64,000 nucleotides of DNA from Darksidea phi. Taxonomy: Eukaryota; Ascomycota; Dothideomycetes; Pleosporales; Lentitheciaceae. This document shows positions 10,237-21,633 of the stretch, piece by piece; position 1 is the stretch's first letter; each line of letters begins with the position of its first letter. The notes beneath the pieces are model-generated. The model was not told where the DNA came from and searched no databases. It saw only the letters and a list, made by a program, of their open reading frames with translations. Location of the stretch: assembly GCA_030770425.1 (NCBI GenBank), contig JASJFT010000026.1, forward strand, positions 1 to 64,000. Direction: 5' to 3'. A program made the position numbers and the translations under genes.

Positions 10237-10646
10237 AGGCAATATTGAAGGAAGGAGCCTAGTTCAGTTCATTGGATGGTTTATTAGTTTATTAGATGTT
10301 ATGCTACTAGTGATATAACTTTCGAGTCCAAGGCGTTCCTGTGTTATCGTGCATCTGTTTCGCACGCTTAAGAATAAGACCATATTTCAAAGGTATCTTC
10401 AGAACGTTTTCTCCTCTGTAGCTCATCGAGAGCATCGCCGCAAGCAAGCTCCGTACCATATCTCATGGTTACCGTGTCTTCTCTTTTGCAAGCTGCCAAG
10501 GCTGGCCTTGATCCCCTCTCTCTGCAAGCTCTTGCCGGAGCGTTTCCTCCGTCCACACACGCATTAATATCGCTCTCCAAATTTGGCATTATGGCCGACG
10601 CATCTGATTAACAGCGAAAATAGCAGTAGATGGTGGGTTAAAGTCT
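10237..10646. terminator. Convergent 3' intergenic region
   Basis: A 410-bp gap between the bleomycin hydrolase stop and the Spb4 stop, which point at each other. The first 80 bases are AT-rich, as expected near poly(A) sites. Overlapping short ORFs have no recognisable content. Confidence 0.4.
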
Positions 10647-12616
10647 TCAATCGCTAAACCCCTCAAATATCTCATCCTCTCCCTCCTCCATAACCTTCTT
10701 TCTCACCTGCTCAATCATGCCTTGCAACCGCTCTTCCTCCGCCCTATCCTCCGCCGTCATCTTAGATAAGCGCTCATGCTCTCTCTTCTTCAGCTTCTTT
10801 TCGCGTCTTAAATCCCTCTCGACACGCTGTTCCTTCTTCTGCGTCCACGCCACGTCTCCCTTCTTTTCATGCTTCTTCCCCTCCTTCCCTTCACGCTCGC
10901 CGCTTAACTCCGCTAGTCGCTGTTTCTCACGCACCTTGTCTTTATAAGCGAAAACATTAAAGTCCAGCTCAAGGCCTAGCTTGCGGTCACCATCGAATTT
11001 CTTGAGCTCAGGCATACTGGGTAGTCTGAGTAAACCCCATGCTTGGCCTAAATCTTCCCATTGGAGGTCTGTGACGCGGAATATGGAGCTTGCGCTGTGT
11101 TTGCTGTATGCGCGGACCCAGGAGACGAAGCCGCGTTGGGCTTTGTCGTAGATGGCTCTGTCCGTTTGGACGACATCTCTGATCTTCTTTGTTACAGCAT
11201 CGGCATCGATGGAGGTGAGGTTGAGGTTGGGAGTTGTAAGAAGCGAGATTGGTGTTTGGCGAACGCGCAAGAAGTCTACATAGTCTTCTTCGCGGCCAGG
11301 TGTGAGGAACGTGATAGCGAGGCCTTTCCGTCCGGCTCTTCCGGCGCGCCCGCAACGATGGATGAAGGTTTTGGGATCGCTTGGGGGGTCGAGTTGCAGC
11401 ACTAGGTCGACGGAGGGTATGTCGAGACCACGTGCTGCAACATCGGTAGTCAACAGTATGGAAGGTGTTGCACTATTGACAAATTTGGTAAAGTTCTTTC
11501 GACGCACTTTGTCGGGGTGTTTGCCGTGCAGCGGAATGATCGCATGGCCCTTGAGAACTTCGGGTAGGACGTGCTGGAAGTAGTCCACGGAATAACACGT
11601 AGCCAGATAGAAGATCGTTTTCTGTGGTTGAGGCTGTAGCATTGCTAGTAGCTTCTTGATGGCTGGTATCTTGTGCGACGCAGGCATGACGAGATACGAC
11701 ATCTGGAGGCTTGCGGGGGTCCGCTTATCTTCAATCTTGCCTTGTTCGCCTACCTTCCCGCTAGGTGCAGCTCTTGCCTTGACCTTTACCGCAATGCGAA
11801 CAGGATTACGTAGACCGACCCGTACAAGCTGGTCTACTGCCTCACTCACACTTGCGCTGAATAGGCCTGTCCGCCGCTGCTTTGGCAGCCTGGAGAGAAT
11901 CTTCTGCAGGTCATCTTTGAACCCAAGATCAAGCAATCGGTCTGCTTCATCGAGGACTAGTGCGTCGAATGATGATTGCGGACAATGGACATGCTGTGAT
12001 GACAGCAATTCCAAAAGTCGGCCGGGAGTTCCGATGAGTACATTAGCTGAGCCCCTGAGAAATGCGCTGAGATCCTGGGCAGGAGTAACTGATCCTCCAA
12101 GGAGCAGCTGAGGCACTACTTTAAGAGTTCCAGGAGGAAAAACTGGTGGAGGTGGTGCATCCGCATCAGCCATATCGGAGTCGTCATCCTCGTCAGTCTT
12201 CATGACGGCCGCCGAAGGAGCGTGGAACTTGAGCAGTGAAAGTAAGACTGTATGAATCTGAGTCGCCAACTCTCTGGTAGGTGATATGATAATGGCCCCG
12301 ACATGATGCTTTTTTAGAGGCGCATCTAAGTGAAGAAGCCGCTCAACGATAGGGATCAGGAAGCTGTAGTTGTTAGCATGCATAACGGATAGTCAATATA
12401 TTTGAAGACGCACGCTAATGTTTTCCCAGAGCCCGTCACGGCTTCCACGACGACGTCTTTGTTCCCTATAAACAACGGAATCGTAGCCTGCTGTACGGGC
12501 GTGGGTTTTGTGAGTCTCATCGCGGATATGGCGTCGAGGATCCATTCTGATAACGGCGGCGTGAGAGCGCTCCATTGCCGTTCGACTTTAGTTTGAGACG
12601 CCATCATAATCTCCAC
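10647..12616 (-). CDS. SPB4: ATP-dependent rRNA helicase Spb4 (DEAD-box, 60S ribosome assembly)
   Basis: Nucleolar helicase needed for 27S pre-rRNA processing and 60S subunit maturation. Exons are 12616-12414 and 12363-10647, with one 50-nt intron (12364-12413) that joins GKTLA to [10 protein letters not shown]; total 639 residues, the usual Spb4 size. Motifs in order: Q-motif ([11 protein letters not shown]), Walker A (AVTGSGKT), [27 protein letters not shown] in place of [13 protein letters not shown] and [13 protein letters not shown]. After the helicase core comes the Spb4-specific C-terminus ([20 protein letters not shown]) and a lysine/glutamate-rich tail. The start could be any of three nearby methionines (12616, 12607 or 12604). 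It is divergent from the Dgk1-like gene. Confidence 0.95.
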
Positions 12617-13435
12617 TTCTCAATGCTAAGTTAGCAGTCCTCCTTCTCTCAGCCCTTCTTGAGGTGTTGCTGATACAGCGGCGTTGGTGAGAATACGAAC
12701 CTTCCGACCGACAGAAACTTTTGATATTATGGCGCTGTGGCGTGCACAAGTGTGGCTGTGCGCTCAAGACAAGCTTTCACATGCGTAGGCCCCGAGATTC
12801 AAAGCTGTGGCACGTGGCCTCTTCATGCTCCACATGTCCACAATGAATACCGGTATCTTGAACATTATCTAGAATCTACCGTGAAGCAAATAAGAATTGG
12901 AGTACTGTTCAGCGTGCTTATTCTGTAATTCTGGCCATACTGTTACTCTCCAACGCAAAACTCGCGGATGCACTCTGATCTCATTCGCCAAGCCAAGGTA
13001 TCCCAGTCGCGTGCCGCCTGGTGACGAGGGCGAAAAGTCCAAAGAACAGCCGCCTGGAAATTTGCCTGGAGACAACAAATCTCCCCCTTTCTATTCTCCC
13101 AGCCTACCACCCCCCGGCTGCCGGTGTTCATCACGGTGGCATCTTCTTCCCCCATCCATCCAGACGATGCGCAGCTTCCGGACGAATTCGCATCAGGCCC
13201 GGCTCTCGTAGCTTGCACCCTCGACGCGCATGTCGAAGCCACCACAGCGGCAGACTTAGTCTACCACCACCACCACCACGACAGCGCTCAGCCTCACCCG
13301 CAGCGCCCAGCCTACCCCTTCCTACGGTCACCCCATTCTTCCATCGCATACTTCTACACAAGAACACGCTGCGAGCTAACCGGACTCATCCGATCGCCTC
13401 CGCTTCCTTCGTTTCCCACGTGTTGGCGGCAAGCC
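12617..13435. promoter_or_regulatory. Divergent intergenic region between SPB4 and DGK1-like genes
   Basis: A region of about 820 bp between opposite start codons. The half near 13436 is rich in CT and CCACCAC tracts, typical of fungal 5' leaders. An in-frame upstream ATG at 13124 would add 104 residues of low-complexity His/Pro/Ser sequence to the lipid kinase; I treat that as leader. Confidence 0.45.
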
Positions 13436-14644
13436 ATGGAGTCTTCAAGGCAGTACCAGATACCGCATACCCCGCGCGTCATATCACCCTCACCTACGCC
13501 TTCGGAGACGAGTGGGAAGGATGGGTATTTTGGACCCACAACGCGCTCTGCGGCGCGGAGACAGAGGGTGCAGAGTCCGCCGCCTATAGATGAGGACTCG
13601 TCCGGATCTGATCCAGAGAAGAGGGCTAGAGCTAGAAGCCGAAGTCCTATCCTGGGAGGGAGAAGGAGACGGATGAGTGGTTTGACAGCGAAACGGCATG
13701 TGAATGGTAGCGTGAAGGGCAAGAAGGCTGATCTCACACTGGCCAACGGCACGGTCAACGGGCATCTATCGCCTGCAGCAGCTAATAAGAACTACTGGCG
13801 CGAGATGAGTAGAAGTCCAAGTCCCTTGGGTCTCATCCCTATCCACCAGAAGTGGAGATCGTTCGTAAGTTGGCATGCAACACTGATAGTGGATACTCCC
13901 ACTAATACTTGCTAGATCCACCGCCACGAAGTTCCCCGCAAAATTCTCCACGTCTCTATCGGTTTCCTAACAGTCCTTCTCTATACCTCCGGTCTCCAGT
14001 CCAGCTCCATCCACCCAATTCTCCTCGCCCTCCTCATCCCCGTCGCTCTAACCGACGTCATCCGCCACCGCTACTGGCAAGTAAACCGCTTCTACATCCG
14101 CTGTCTTGGCGCATTGATGCGCGAGTCCGAAGTCGAGGGGTGGAACGGCGTAATTTCCTACCTACTTGGTGCCTGGATCGTGCTGAGGTTCTTCCCTAAG
14201 GATATCGGCGTCATGAGTGTATTGCTTTTGAGTTGGTGCGACACGGCAGCTTCGACTTTTGGGCGATTGTGGGGGCATAGGACGTGGAGGGTCAGAAAAG
14301 GGAAGAGTCTCGCGGGGAGTATCGCGGCGGTTATCACGGGCGTTATCACGGCGGTGTTGTTCTGGGGATGGTTAGGACCGCTCTATTCCGACTACAACAC
14401 GGGCGTGAACGCGTTCGCATACCAGGGCGTCCTAGCGCTCCCCGCGAAAACACGAGAGAGGCTAAGCTTATCCTTTGAGCAGAGCTCGTTGACGGGCCAC
14501 TGGGCTTTGGGAGCCATGTCACTCGTAGCCGGTCTTATAGCCAGCGCGAGCGAAGCCATTGATTTATTCGGGTGGGACGATAATTTGACGATACCCGTAC
14601 TGTGTAGCGCAGGGCTTTGGGGATTCTTGACGGTGTTTGGGTAA
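13436..14644 (+). CDS. DGK1: CTP-dependent diacylglycerol kinase, Dgk1 type
   Basis: ER/nuclear-envelope membrane enzyme that phosphorylates diacylglycerol with CTP to phosphatidate, opposing the phosphatidate phosphatase Pah1. Exons are 13436-13864 and 13916-14644, split by a 51-nt intron, giving 385 residues. I chose the ATG at 13436 because its context (AGCCATGG) is good and the longer in-frame extension looks like leader. Residues 1-140 are Ser/Arg-rich with SP motifs, a likely regulatory region. After EVPRKILHVSIGFLTVLLY there are several membrane helices and the hallmark CTP-transferase segments SWCDTAASTFGRLWG and GKSLAGSIAA. The family also includes dolichol kinase and CDP-DAG synthase, but the size and opening favour Dgk1. 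Confidence 0.88.
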
Positions 14645-15025
14645 GACCTTACATATTACGAGTATTCATTATCAACATTTCTTTCGGAACCTGTCAACCC
14701 ATGGAACGAATGCTTCACGTCTTGTTATGATACTTTTCTATGTTCATTAAGACGGCGCTTAGGTTATGCTTTATGTGCGCGTATGGGGGATCAATATTTG
14801 GATAAAGGGATGTTCTAGCTGAGTAACCATGGTATTGCTCATCCTGATAACCTTCACCGAGCTTTTCATCAACTTGCTAGACCAACAGATGAATACTTCA
14901 CGATGGAAACTCCAAGTCGTCTTTCATCATATACGGTCCTTGTATTGCCTATATTAATACCCTTCGACGAGCCTCCCCGGTAGCGTGGTACAATGGAGTA
15001 GGTATATCGCGACAATATTCAGGGC

Positions 15026-15499
15026 ATGTTACGAATTTACCCAATCGAGGATGGTACTTATCCTATTCCAAGAACACTACGTTACAGAGAAGCTTTCGCA
15101 TCGGTTCCGGTGATATTGATAAATGGAATAAGATATTACTTAACAACTTTGAAATATAAGACAAGATCAAAGGATGAGTTAGGACGCTGTCATAACGGAC
15201 TCTGGAGTTTACAAGTCTCCGCCTATGGAGACGTGGACTGGACCCTCATACTTATTAAGATAGTATTTCGCGGAACCGAGCTATGGGGTTATGGGAGTAA
15301 ATCGGCAAAGCTCTACCCAGAGGGTGTTACTACTTCTTGTGTTATTCTAAAGGCTGCGCTGTTTAACGATTGCGACGTAATTTGTACTCCCGATTTAGGA
15401 GCCGAGCCTGAACAGATGAGACCTAATCGCGGACAAACCTGTCTTGCGCGCGGAAAAATTATATCAGTGTCTTTAGAAACGAATGTGCCACCCCGGTAA
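15026..15499 (+). CDS. Unrecognised 157-codon ORF
   Basis: Open frame starting MLRIYPIEDGTYPIPRTLRY and ending ETNVPPR. There is no signal peptide, membrane helix or known motif, and no intron signals. It lies in AT-rich, gene-poor DNA beside a retroposon stub, so it may be a chance frame or a decayed gene fragment. A GTAAGT directly after the last sense codon (15498 on) could be a splice donor, in which case the reading would continue elsewhere. Confidence 0.2.
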   Translation: MLRIYPIEDGTYPIPRTLRYREAFASVPVILINGIRYYLTTLKYKTRSKDELGRCHNGLWSLQVSAYGDVDWTLILIKIVFRGTELWGYGSKSAKLYPEGVTTSCVILKAALFNDCDVICTPDLGAEPEQMRPNRGQTCLARGKIISVSLETNVPPR

Positions 15500-15679
15500 G
15501 TAGCGGCCTCCTACTAGTTAAATGTCTTCCGTATGCAAAGTCTGAATATATTGACCTTATCATTGCTCTCTCCTTCTTTAACAATGAGAGTAAGCGTGTT
15601 AATTGTCAACTATATTGTTTACATTTACATTTTGCGTGGACCTTATCACCCACGTAGGTGTGGGTGGCTAATACTGTAA

Positions 15680-15756
15680 TTAGAATAGTTTTATTTGATT
15701 TGGATTTGCATAGTGGGAGTCTCTTCAGAAGGTCCGCACGTTAGAATAGTTTTATT
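15680..15756 (-). mobile_element. Retroposon copy 4: 45-bp 3' stub with perfect 16-bp direct repeats
   Basis: Direct repeats TTAGAATAGTTTTATT at 15680-15695 and 15741-15756 are identical over 16 bases. Between them are only 45 bases (15696-15740) equal to the family's extreme 3' end: a rightward-reading TGATTTGGATTTGCATAG, then GTCTCTT and GGTCCGCACG. This is what a target-primed insertion aborted after the first few dozen bases would leave. Confidence 0.82.
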
Positions 15757-16131
15757 CCATAATAACTAATGCCTCCTTAGCTCTAGTTCCCCTTAGCAAT
15801 TCTATTTACGCCTTTGAATATAGCATTCTTAAGGCCTCTAACTAAGTAATAGGGGTAAACTCTGCTTAAAGCTGTAGTCCTTCTGTTAGCTTACGACGTA
15901 ATTGACTAAAGGTAAGATTGTTATTCTTTGTGTGATTCGGGTCTATGCGACATGAATCCACAGGGTAATCTTTATAACCTCACAATTCATGGCCCCCGCT
16001 GTTTCCAGGAACCATGAGTGAAGAAATGGTGGTATACAGACCTCGTTAGCTTCTACCAAAACACTCATTCCCACAAAGCAACATCCAGTGTTCCCCCCGA
16101 TAACACTGCTTGCCAAACTCCAACCACCAAA

Positions 16132-16368
16132 ATGCGGTTCGCCCTATCTCCTCCCTCCGCTGCCGCTGTCGCGTACCTGGGGCCTATCGCTGTACTGCTC
16201 TAGACTACTGAAGAGTTCGAGGCTCTCTGCGAGGACAAGGTTACGAGCGCCCAAGGTTGTATTGTCGCGCTTCGAGCTTATGGAATGCTTTGCCATGACG
16301 TCGAAGAAGGGATGGATACTATATCATGCGGCAGAGGACACAATCCGAGCGTTGGCATGCTATGTTGA
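16132..16368 (+). pseudogene. Decayed small secreted cysteine-containing protein gene (in-frame TAG)
   Basis: An ATG with excellent fungal context (CACCAAAATGC) opens a frame beginning MRFALSPPSAAAVAYLGPIA, a plausible signal peptide. Codon 24 is TAG (16201-16203). The same frame continues without a break for 54 codons to TGA at 16366-16368. The part after the TAG has five cysteines (in EALCED, QGCIVA, MLCHD, TISCG and MLC), typical of small secreted fungal proteins. A single C-to-T change of CAG would explain the stop. A short intron removing the TAG is possible but would be only about 31 nt. Function unknown. Confidence 0.5.
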
Positions 16369-16733
16369 TTCTAGACGTTAGAGATCTCTTCGCGCATGTA
16401 GCTGTTGTATTGTCTGGATGTGATTGGGATCAGAAGTGACGGACTGCGGTGGCAAATAATACTTGTTCAAATTTCCCTGATAGTCATGCTCGTATTATCT
16501 CTTTTGCGATGGTTCCTCTTGCTGTGTCACCAATTTTAGAATATCGTACCTCTGAGGGGCTTGTCTACGGCAGGAAAAACCCGTGGGCATCACGCTCATA
16601 CACTGTACGTTCGCTCATCTAAGAATCACGGTCATCTTGATGCAAATTCTGGGAGCAGCCCCTTGGATATCCAAATTGCGCATTCGTGCTAAACAGAAAA
16701 AGCCACCTTTCTATTGATACCACCTCCGACCGC
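16369..16733. other. Intergenic, nothing recognised
   Basis: 365 bp between the decayed secreted-protein frame and the stop codon of the UBC7-type gene. No gene, RNA or repeat seen. Confidence 0.4.
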
Positions 16734-17349
16734 CTAGTCGAACTCCAAGCTGTCCCGCACGCACTTCCTTACCCGCTTCTTGAACTCGGCAGGGTTCTCA
16801 CGCCACATTGCAGCGGCCTCGACGTTCGCTGGTGATTCATCGTTAGGACTGCTGAGCATGGAGATGACGGAGAGGAGGATGGTCTCTGGGGTTTGCACGG
16901 GTGACCAGCGCTCGGCGGCGGACTCGTACCCGTATTTGTCTTCTTCGGGTGGGTGGAGGATGGAGATGCAGACTTCGCCGTTGGAGTAAACTGTACGGTT
17001 GTGAGAATGGGCCTCAGCCGAAGGTTATAAGAGAAGAATACGCACTGTTTGGATGGAAGATCGGGGTCTCGAAGCGCATTTTTGGTGGTAAGAGTGGGTA
17101 TTCGGCGGGAAATGTGAGTCGTGCACGGAAAAAGCCGCCTAGTATACTAGTCAGCCAAAGCATGTCTCAAGTATTTGTATGCTACCTACCACCGTAGAAT
17201 TGGGTGTCGTCGTTAATCATCAACATTACTTCCCACTCGAACACATTGTTGTCCACAAGTCCACATGAGATCCCGGGTATGTCCTTGTCGTTCTGCATCT
17301 GCTTGAGCTGACGAGCTAACAGCCCAGCTGCGGCTGACGATGAAGCCAT
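16734..17349 (-). CDS. UBC7: Ubiquitin-conjugating enzyme E2, Ubc7/UBE2G2 type
   Basis: E2 that carries ubiquitin to ER membrane ligases (Hrd1, Doa10) in ER-associated degradation. Exons on the minus strand are 17349-17190, 17138-17046 and 16990-16734, with 51- and 55-nt introns; total 169 residues against 165 in yeast. Joining the exons gives [19 protein letters not shown] and [20 protein letters not shown]. The active-site Cys is at about residue 92. The acidic insertion [14 protein letters not shown] just after it is the mark of the Ubc7/Ube2g branch. It ends [12 protein letters not shown]. No membrane segment, as expected for an enzyme recruited by Cue1. The three exons were assembled by me from sequence. 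Confidence 0.93.
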
Positions 17350-19241
17350 TGCTTCGGCGTGTGTGGGGCTATCGAAGAGTGTGCCGGGTTGTACGGTCCG
17401 TACGGTGTGGTTGCAAGAGTGGGCAGATGAAGCAGAAGAAGCAAGGCGCCCGAAGGCTTATGATGTTCGCGAGCGGTCAGTGAAGAGGGTTCTCCGGCGT
17501 GTGTCTTCGCGACTGTTCGGGGGTGCTTTTCGGTGACGACGTTGTGCTTCGGGTGAAGGTCGTGTGCGGATGTGATGCTAGCGGGGTGGTGACTCGGTGC
17601 AGTGGGGCAAGAGTGGCTAAATAATACTGCAGAGAGAATTGGGGGAGCGACTGTAAGGCGTAATTGTCGACGCGTGACCTAAAAAGCTCGTCTGCTAGGC
17701 GTTAAGGTATGCGTTGTGCAGCAGAAGCAACCGTCCGGAGTCGTGTGTAGCTTCGATTCGAGAGCGGTGCCGCAAGTGGCGGCTTTCTGCCAAGCCGGTC
17801 CGTTCACGGCTAGCGATCTGATCGGGAAGCTTAAAATCCCCTCGGCGCTTTCCCCTCGGCCTCGGACGTCTCTTCAATCGGGAGAGCGGTCAAGTCCCGT
17901 TCTGGCAATCGTGCCATGCCAGCTCAAGCTCACCCAGCTGACTCTATACCCCGACATTAGAGTGCAAACTCGACAGCATATGAGCATGGCCATAGCCATC
18001 AAGCCGAAGCCAACCATGAATGCGGTTCGCGCTGGTAACGTCCATCAGCAGCAGCGCAAAGGATGTCGAAGGACGTCGGGAGTTACGAAACCTGCGTAAT
18101 CCTCCCAACAACTTCTCTTTTCTTCGCAGCCGGAAGGCTTTATCACTAGCCTTCTCCTGAGTTCTCGAGTCTCAGATCGATGATCAAGTGCAGCTGAGGG
18201 TGACACAGTCACTAATTCGGTTATCAGCAGAGTGGTTTCGGATATGCGGCATCTAATTGCGAGCATGGATGTCGGCAAAAAGCAAAGCGCCTGCCAACAT
18301 GCTCCACGAAGTCGTTTCCTAGCTTCCCTTTAAATACACGCTGTGGCACGGTGGTAGCGCCTGCGAGAGCACACGAGAAGTCTGGAACTACAACTACATA
18401 CCACACTGGCATCTGCACAGCATACTCAATCGGGCTAGCTGACATGGTCATCGTACAGACATCAATTGATACCGGTAGGTGCCGGGCTGATCGTCGACCG
18501 CCTAGCAATGAACGCTTGTTCTACAACTCTGTGTGGTAAAGAATCCGTGATTGGAGGGTCGATCGTTCCCCTCTCAAAGCTTCTTTGGCCTTGCGATAGC
18601 TGCCGACCGAAGAAGTTGCAAGCCCATCTTGATATATCCGTCCTAGTTTCGTTAGATCTGCATGGGTGCAATCTAAAATGGTGAGTAAGCCGTGACGTTC
18701 AGGGATCCTGTTCAGTTGCCGTGCAGCTGAGCTGAAGACTTTGAAAAGTATAGACTTTAAGTGGTCTCCACGCGCCAATCCCTGCGACTTAGCCTTGTTT
18801 GGATGGATCTCCTCGCACTACGAAACGCGCTGTACATTACTCGTGCGAAGATTTTGCAGTGCACAGATCAAAGGGCGCAGTTAGCTGAAAGCTTGTACGA
18901 CTATTGTCATTATACTCAAGGTCCCATAGAACGCAAAAAGATCGCGAAACCTGTCGAAAAAGGTCAGGGAACCTCAAACTCGGGGACAAGGGGATGCGTG
19001 AATATTCTCCGTTTGGTTAGCATCTGACAACAGCATAGCAGAAGTTGTTCAAGCGCAGGGCAGGGTTCACATCAGCATCGGCCACTCGTGCACAAGTGGC
19101 ACGTTCGACAGGGAAATACTCAAAACGATGGACATCCCCGGTTCTGGTGTGCCGTCGAGCATCTCAGCTTCGCTGCTAGAGACATTTTGACGGCTTCTGA
19201 TAACTAGACAATCGCGTTTCTGATCCCGATGTATTGATAGT
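17350..19241. other. 1.9-kb region without a supported gene
   Basis: Several ORFs of 60-127 codons lie on both strands (longest 17716-18099 plus), with no domains, signal peptides or paired splice sites. The 17350-17690 part is the likely UBC7 promoter. Confidence 0.4.
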
Positions 19242-21633
19242 ATGGCGTTCGCATGCGCATGGATCTCACGTTGCAGAGTTTTCTCATCAGGCTTTCGGCT
19301 CGTTCATCTCTTGTCGGTCGCGACGTTAGTCTGCGCGCAGACACCACCAGAGTCAGCCGGCCCGGATCCGGTTAAGAACTTTTGTTCGAGATGGTGGTCG
19401 CAATGTATGTTTCCAGGCTGTACTTGCTTCTGTCCTGAATGCTGAGTTCAGAAAGCTGTTGTCAAGAATGACATATTGTACGTTGATAGTGGGATCGAAA
19501 AGTTCAACGTTTCGGGCGATGTCTATTTCGGAACAAGTATGCCACGGCCCCATTGGCTTGAAAGTAGCTAACAGACTCAGACAACTATATGTTGACTATC
19601 CCGCTGACGGAAGCATGGGATTGGAAAAAGGAGAGCAACGAGTCCCAGCATATTACAATCACTGCCGAACCCAAGAACGAGAGCAATCCGGATACGGGAA
19701 CGTCTATACCAAACTTGTTCCGTGGCTACATGTTCCACGGACCCGTTAACACGACTGATATCTACCGATTTGGAGGGTCGTCCTATATGTACAATACCTC
19801 CTTTGAAGGATATGTTGCTCCCGAGAGCTCCAGCTACCCGCTTTGGACCTACGACTATAATACCTCAGGCTTCCCTTGGGATCAATACAGCGTAAAGCAA
19901 CCTTGGATGCCGAACCATGGCTCTGGAGCTGATGCGATCGATCATGGGCTTGGCTTCTATCTTAACGGACAGATTGATATGGGTACTTCGTCCTCCACGT
20001 TACGGAAATTCGCCGACAACGAGCAGGATCTTTATGCACCACTAGAAGGGATGCTGGTCATTAACCTTGTCGATTTCACATCGGCGAATATATCGACATC
20101 AAAGATGAGGGGAAACTTGCCGCGAGTCGGTGGAACTATGGAGTACATTGCCCCAGTTGGCAGCAACGGAATTTTAGTCATGCTTGGTGGTCAGATCCAG
20201 CCAGATTTCAAAAGCGATCAAGTCGCCAATAGAAATAAGGGAGAACTTGTAAGTCTAGAATTCTATCTCGATGACCATCTGCCGCAGTTCTCTGGTCAAA
20301 TGGGAATGACAAACATTCTTTTAGCTTTGGCCGAAGCACTGCTCCAGATCAGAGTGTTGTCATCTAGTTAAACGGATTCCGGCGACTTCAATTGAGCTAA
20401 TGTATTCCACAGATCGACTTCAATTCAGTAGACGTCTTCGATATTGACTCGTATTTCAAAGATCAATCTAGCAATGGTACTTGGTACCAGCAGGCGACCA
20501 ACGGCGAAATCCCACCTCCACGAATCGATTTCTGCACTGTATCAATATCAGCGCCGGATAACTCTAGTCATCACATCTATTTGTATGGCGGCATAAATCC
20601 AATCACCGGTTCTTCTTACGACGATGTCGTGGTCCTCACGATGCCGTCGTTCACGTGGACAACGGTTTGGCCACAGGGTGAAAGCCCCCGGTATGCTCAC
20701 AACTGCCATGTAGCGGGCAAGCGACAAATGATTACTGTTGGAGGAAATATTACGAACAACTTCTGCGACTGGGAGAGAAAGGGGGTGGCGGTCCTCGATC
20801 TGAGTACCATTGAGTGGGGCAGTGTATTCCGGACTAACACTTCAAACTTTCAAATACCCAACAACGTCCTGCATGCGACTGGTGGCACCATCGACGGTAA
20901 TGCTACTATCGGGGAACCGGCAATAGGTTGGTCTAATGAAGGGTTAAAAGACATTTTCTGGAAGTCAAGATGGACAGTACCTACGACCTGGGTTTCTAGA
21001 CCCTCGCCACCAAAGAAGCGAAATGTCGGTGCTATAGCTGGCGGTGTAGTAGGAGGTATAGCTTTTGTGGCCCTCCTCGCTTTAGTACTCTTTGCACTCT
21101 ATCGCAGGAACAAAAGAGCTCGCTCACCGGCCGAACTGCACAGCGACGACGCGCGTCACAACGAGCTCCCTGGTGAAAAGAAAAAGTACGAACTCCAAGG
21201 CGTGAACGAGAATGACCCGGCGGAGTTGGCCGCACCTGTAGTCGCAGAAATGGAGTCGCCCAGAGAATTTGTGGAAGCCGATGCAGCGACCGCAACGCGG
21301 GCGGCGGAGTTACCGGGGACGAACGTTGTTTCAGGGGGCGTCACTGGGGTACCTATTGTGAGGACGCCGGGAGACGACCTACCGGAGACGCCACAGTATA
21401 CGCCGGGGGTGAGACTACCAAACTCTAGGGGCAGTAACGAGGGGAAAGATGCGATGAAAGATGTAGATACCCAGGGACGGGTGACGAGAGAAAGAGAAGA
21501 CTATTTCAAGAAACCCGTTGAGAAGCTCCAGACGGATGGGAAACAGGAACAGGACGAAGACAGTTTCCAGACGCCGGCTGAGGAATTTCCAGAGAAGTTG
21601 ACAAAAGCCACGCTAGCAGAAGCTCCGAAATGA
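19242..21633 (+). CDS. Secreted-type kelch-repeat protein with one membrane anchor
   Basis: Proposed exons are 19242-19404, 19456-19536, 19581-20248 and 20413-21633, giving 710 residues. The first three introns are 51, 44 and 164 nt. The start encodes an N-terminal signal sequence ending near VATLVCA. The ectodomain has many N-glycosylation sites and beta-propeller-like segments: ILYVDSGIEKFN, YRFGGSSYMYN, MLVINLVDFTS, GILVMLGGQI, HIYLYGGINP, MITVGGNI. Near residues 509-535 there is one strong helix (VGAIAGGVVGGIAFVALLAL) followed by YRRNKR. The cytoplasmic tail of about 170 residues is rich in Glu, Pro and Thr. This layout is common in Pezizomycotina as a cell-surface kelch protein of unknown ligand. 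The exon 1/2 acceptor (TTCAGAAAG) was chosen because the nearer CAG creates a stop. Confidence 0.82.

Larger units (their letters stand above)
14645..16131. other. Gene-poor AT-rich region with a retroposon stub
   Basis: Apart from a 157-codon ORF (15026-15499) and retroposon copy 4 (15680-15756), nothing is recognisable. Composition is more AT-rich than in neighbouring genes. Confidence 0.45.

Noticed and set aside
13124..13435. In-frame upstream ATG extending the Dgk1-like protein by 104 residues
   Set aside because: The extension is His/Pro/Ser low-complexity read from a CT-rich leader, and the ATG at 13436 has the better context.
16018..16203. 61-codon ORF starting at 16018 as the real start of the small secreted protein
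   Set aside because: The upstream ATG adds residues before a signal-peptide-like start; the ATG at 16132 has the strong CACCAAAATG context.
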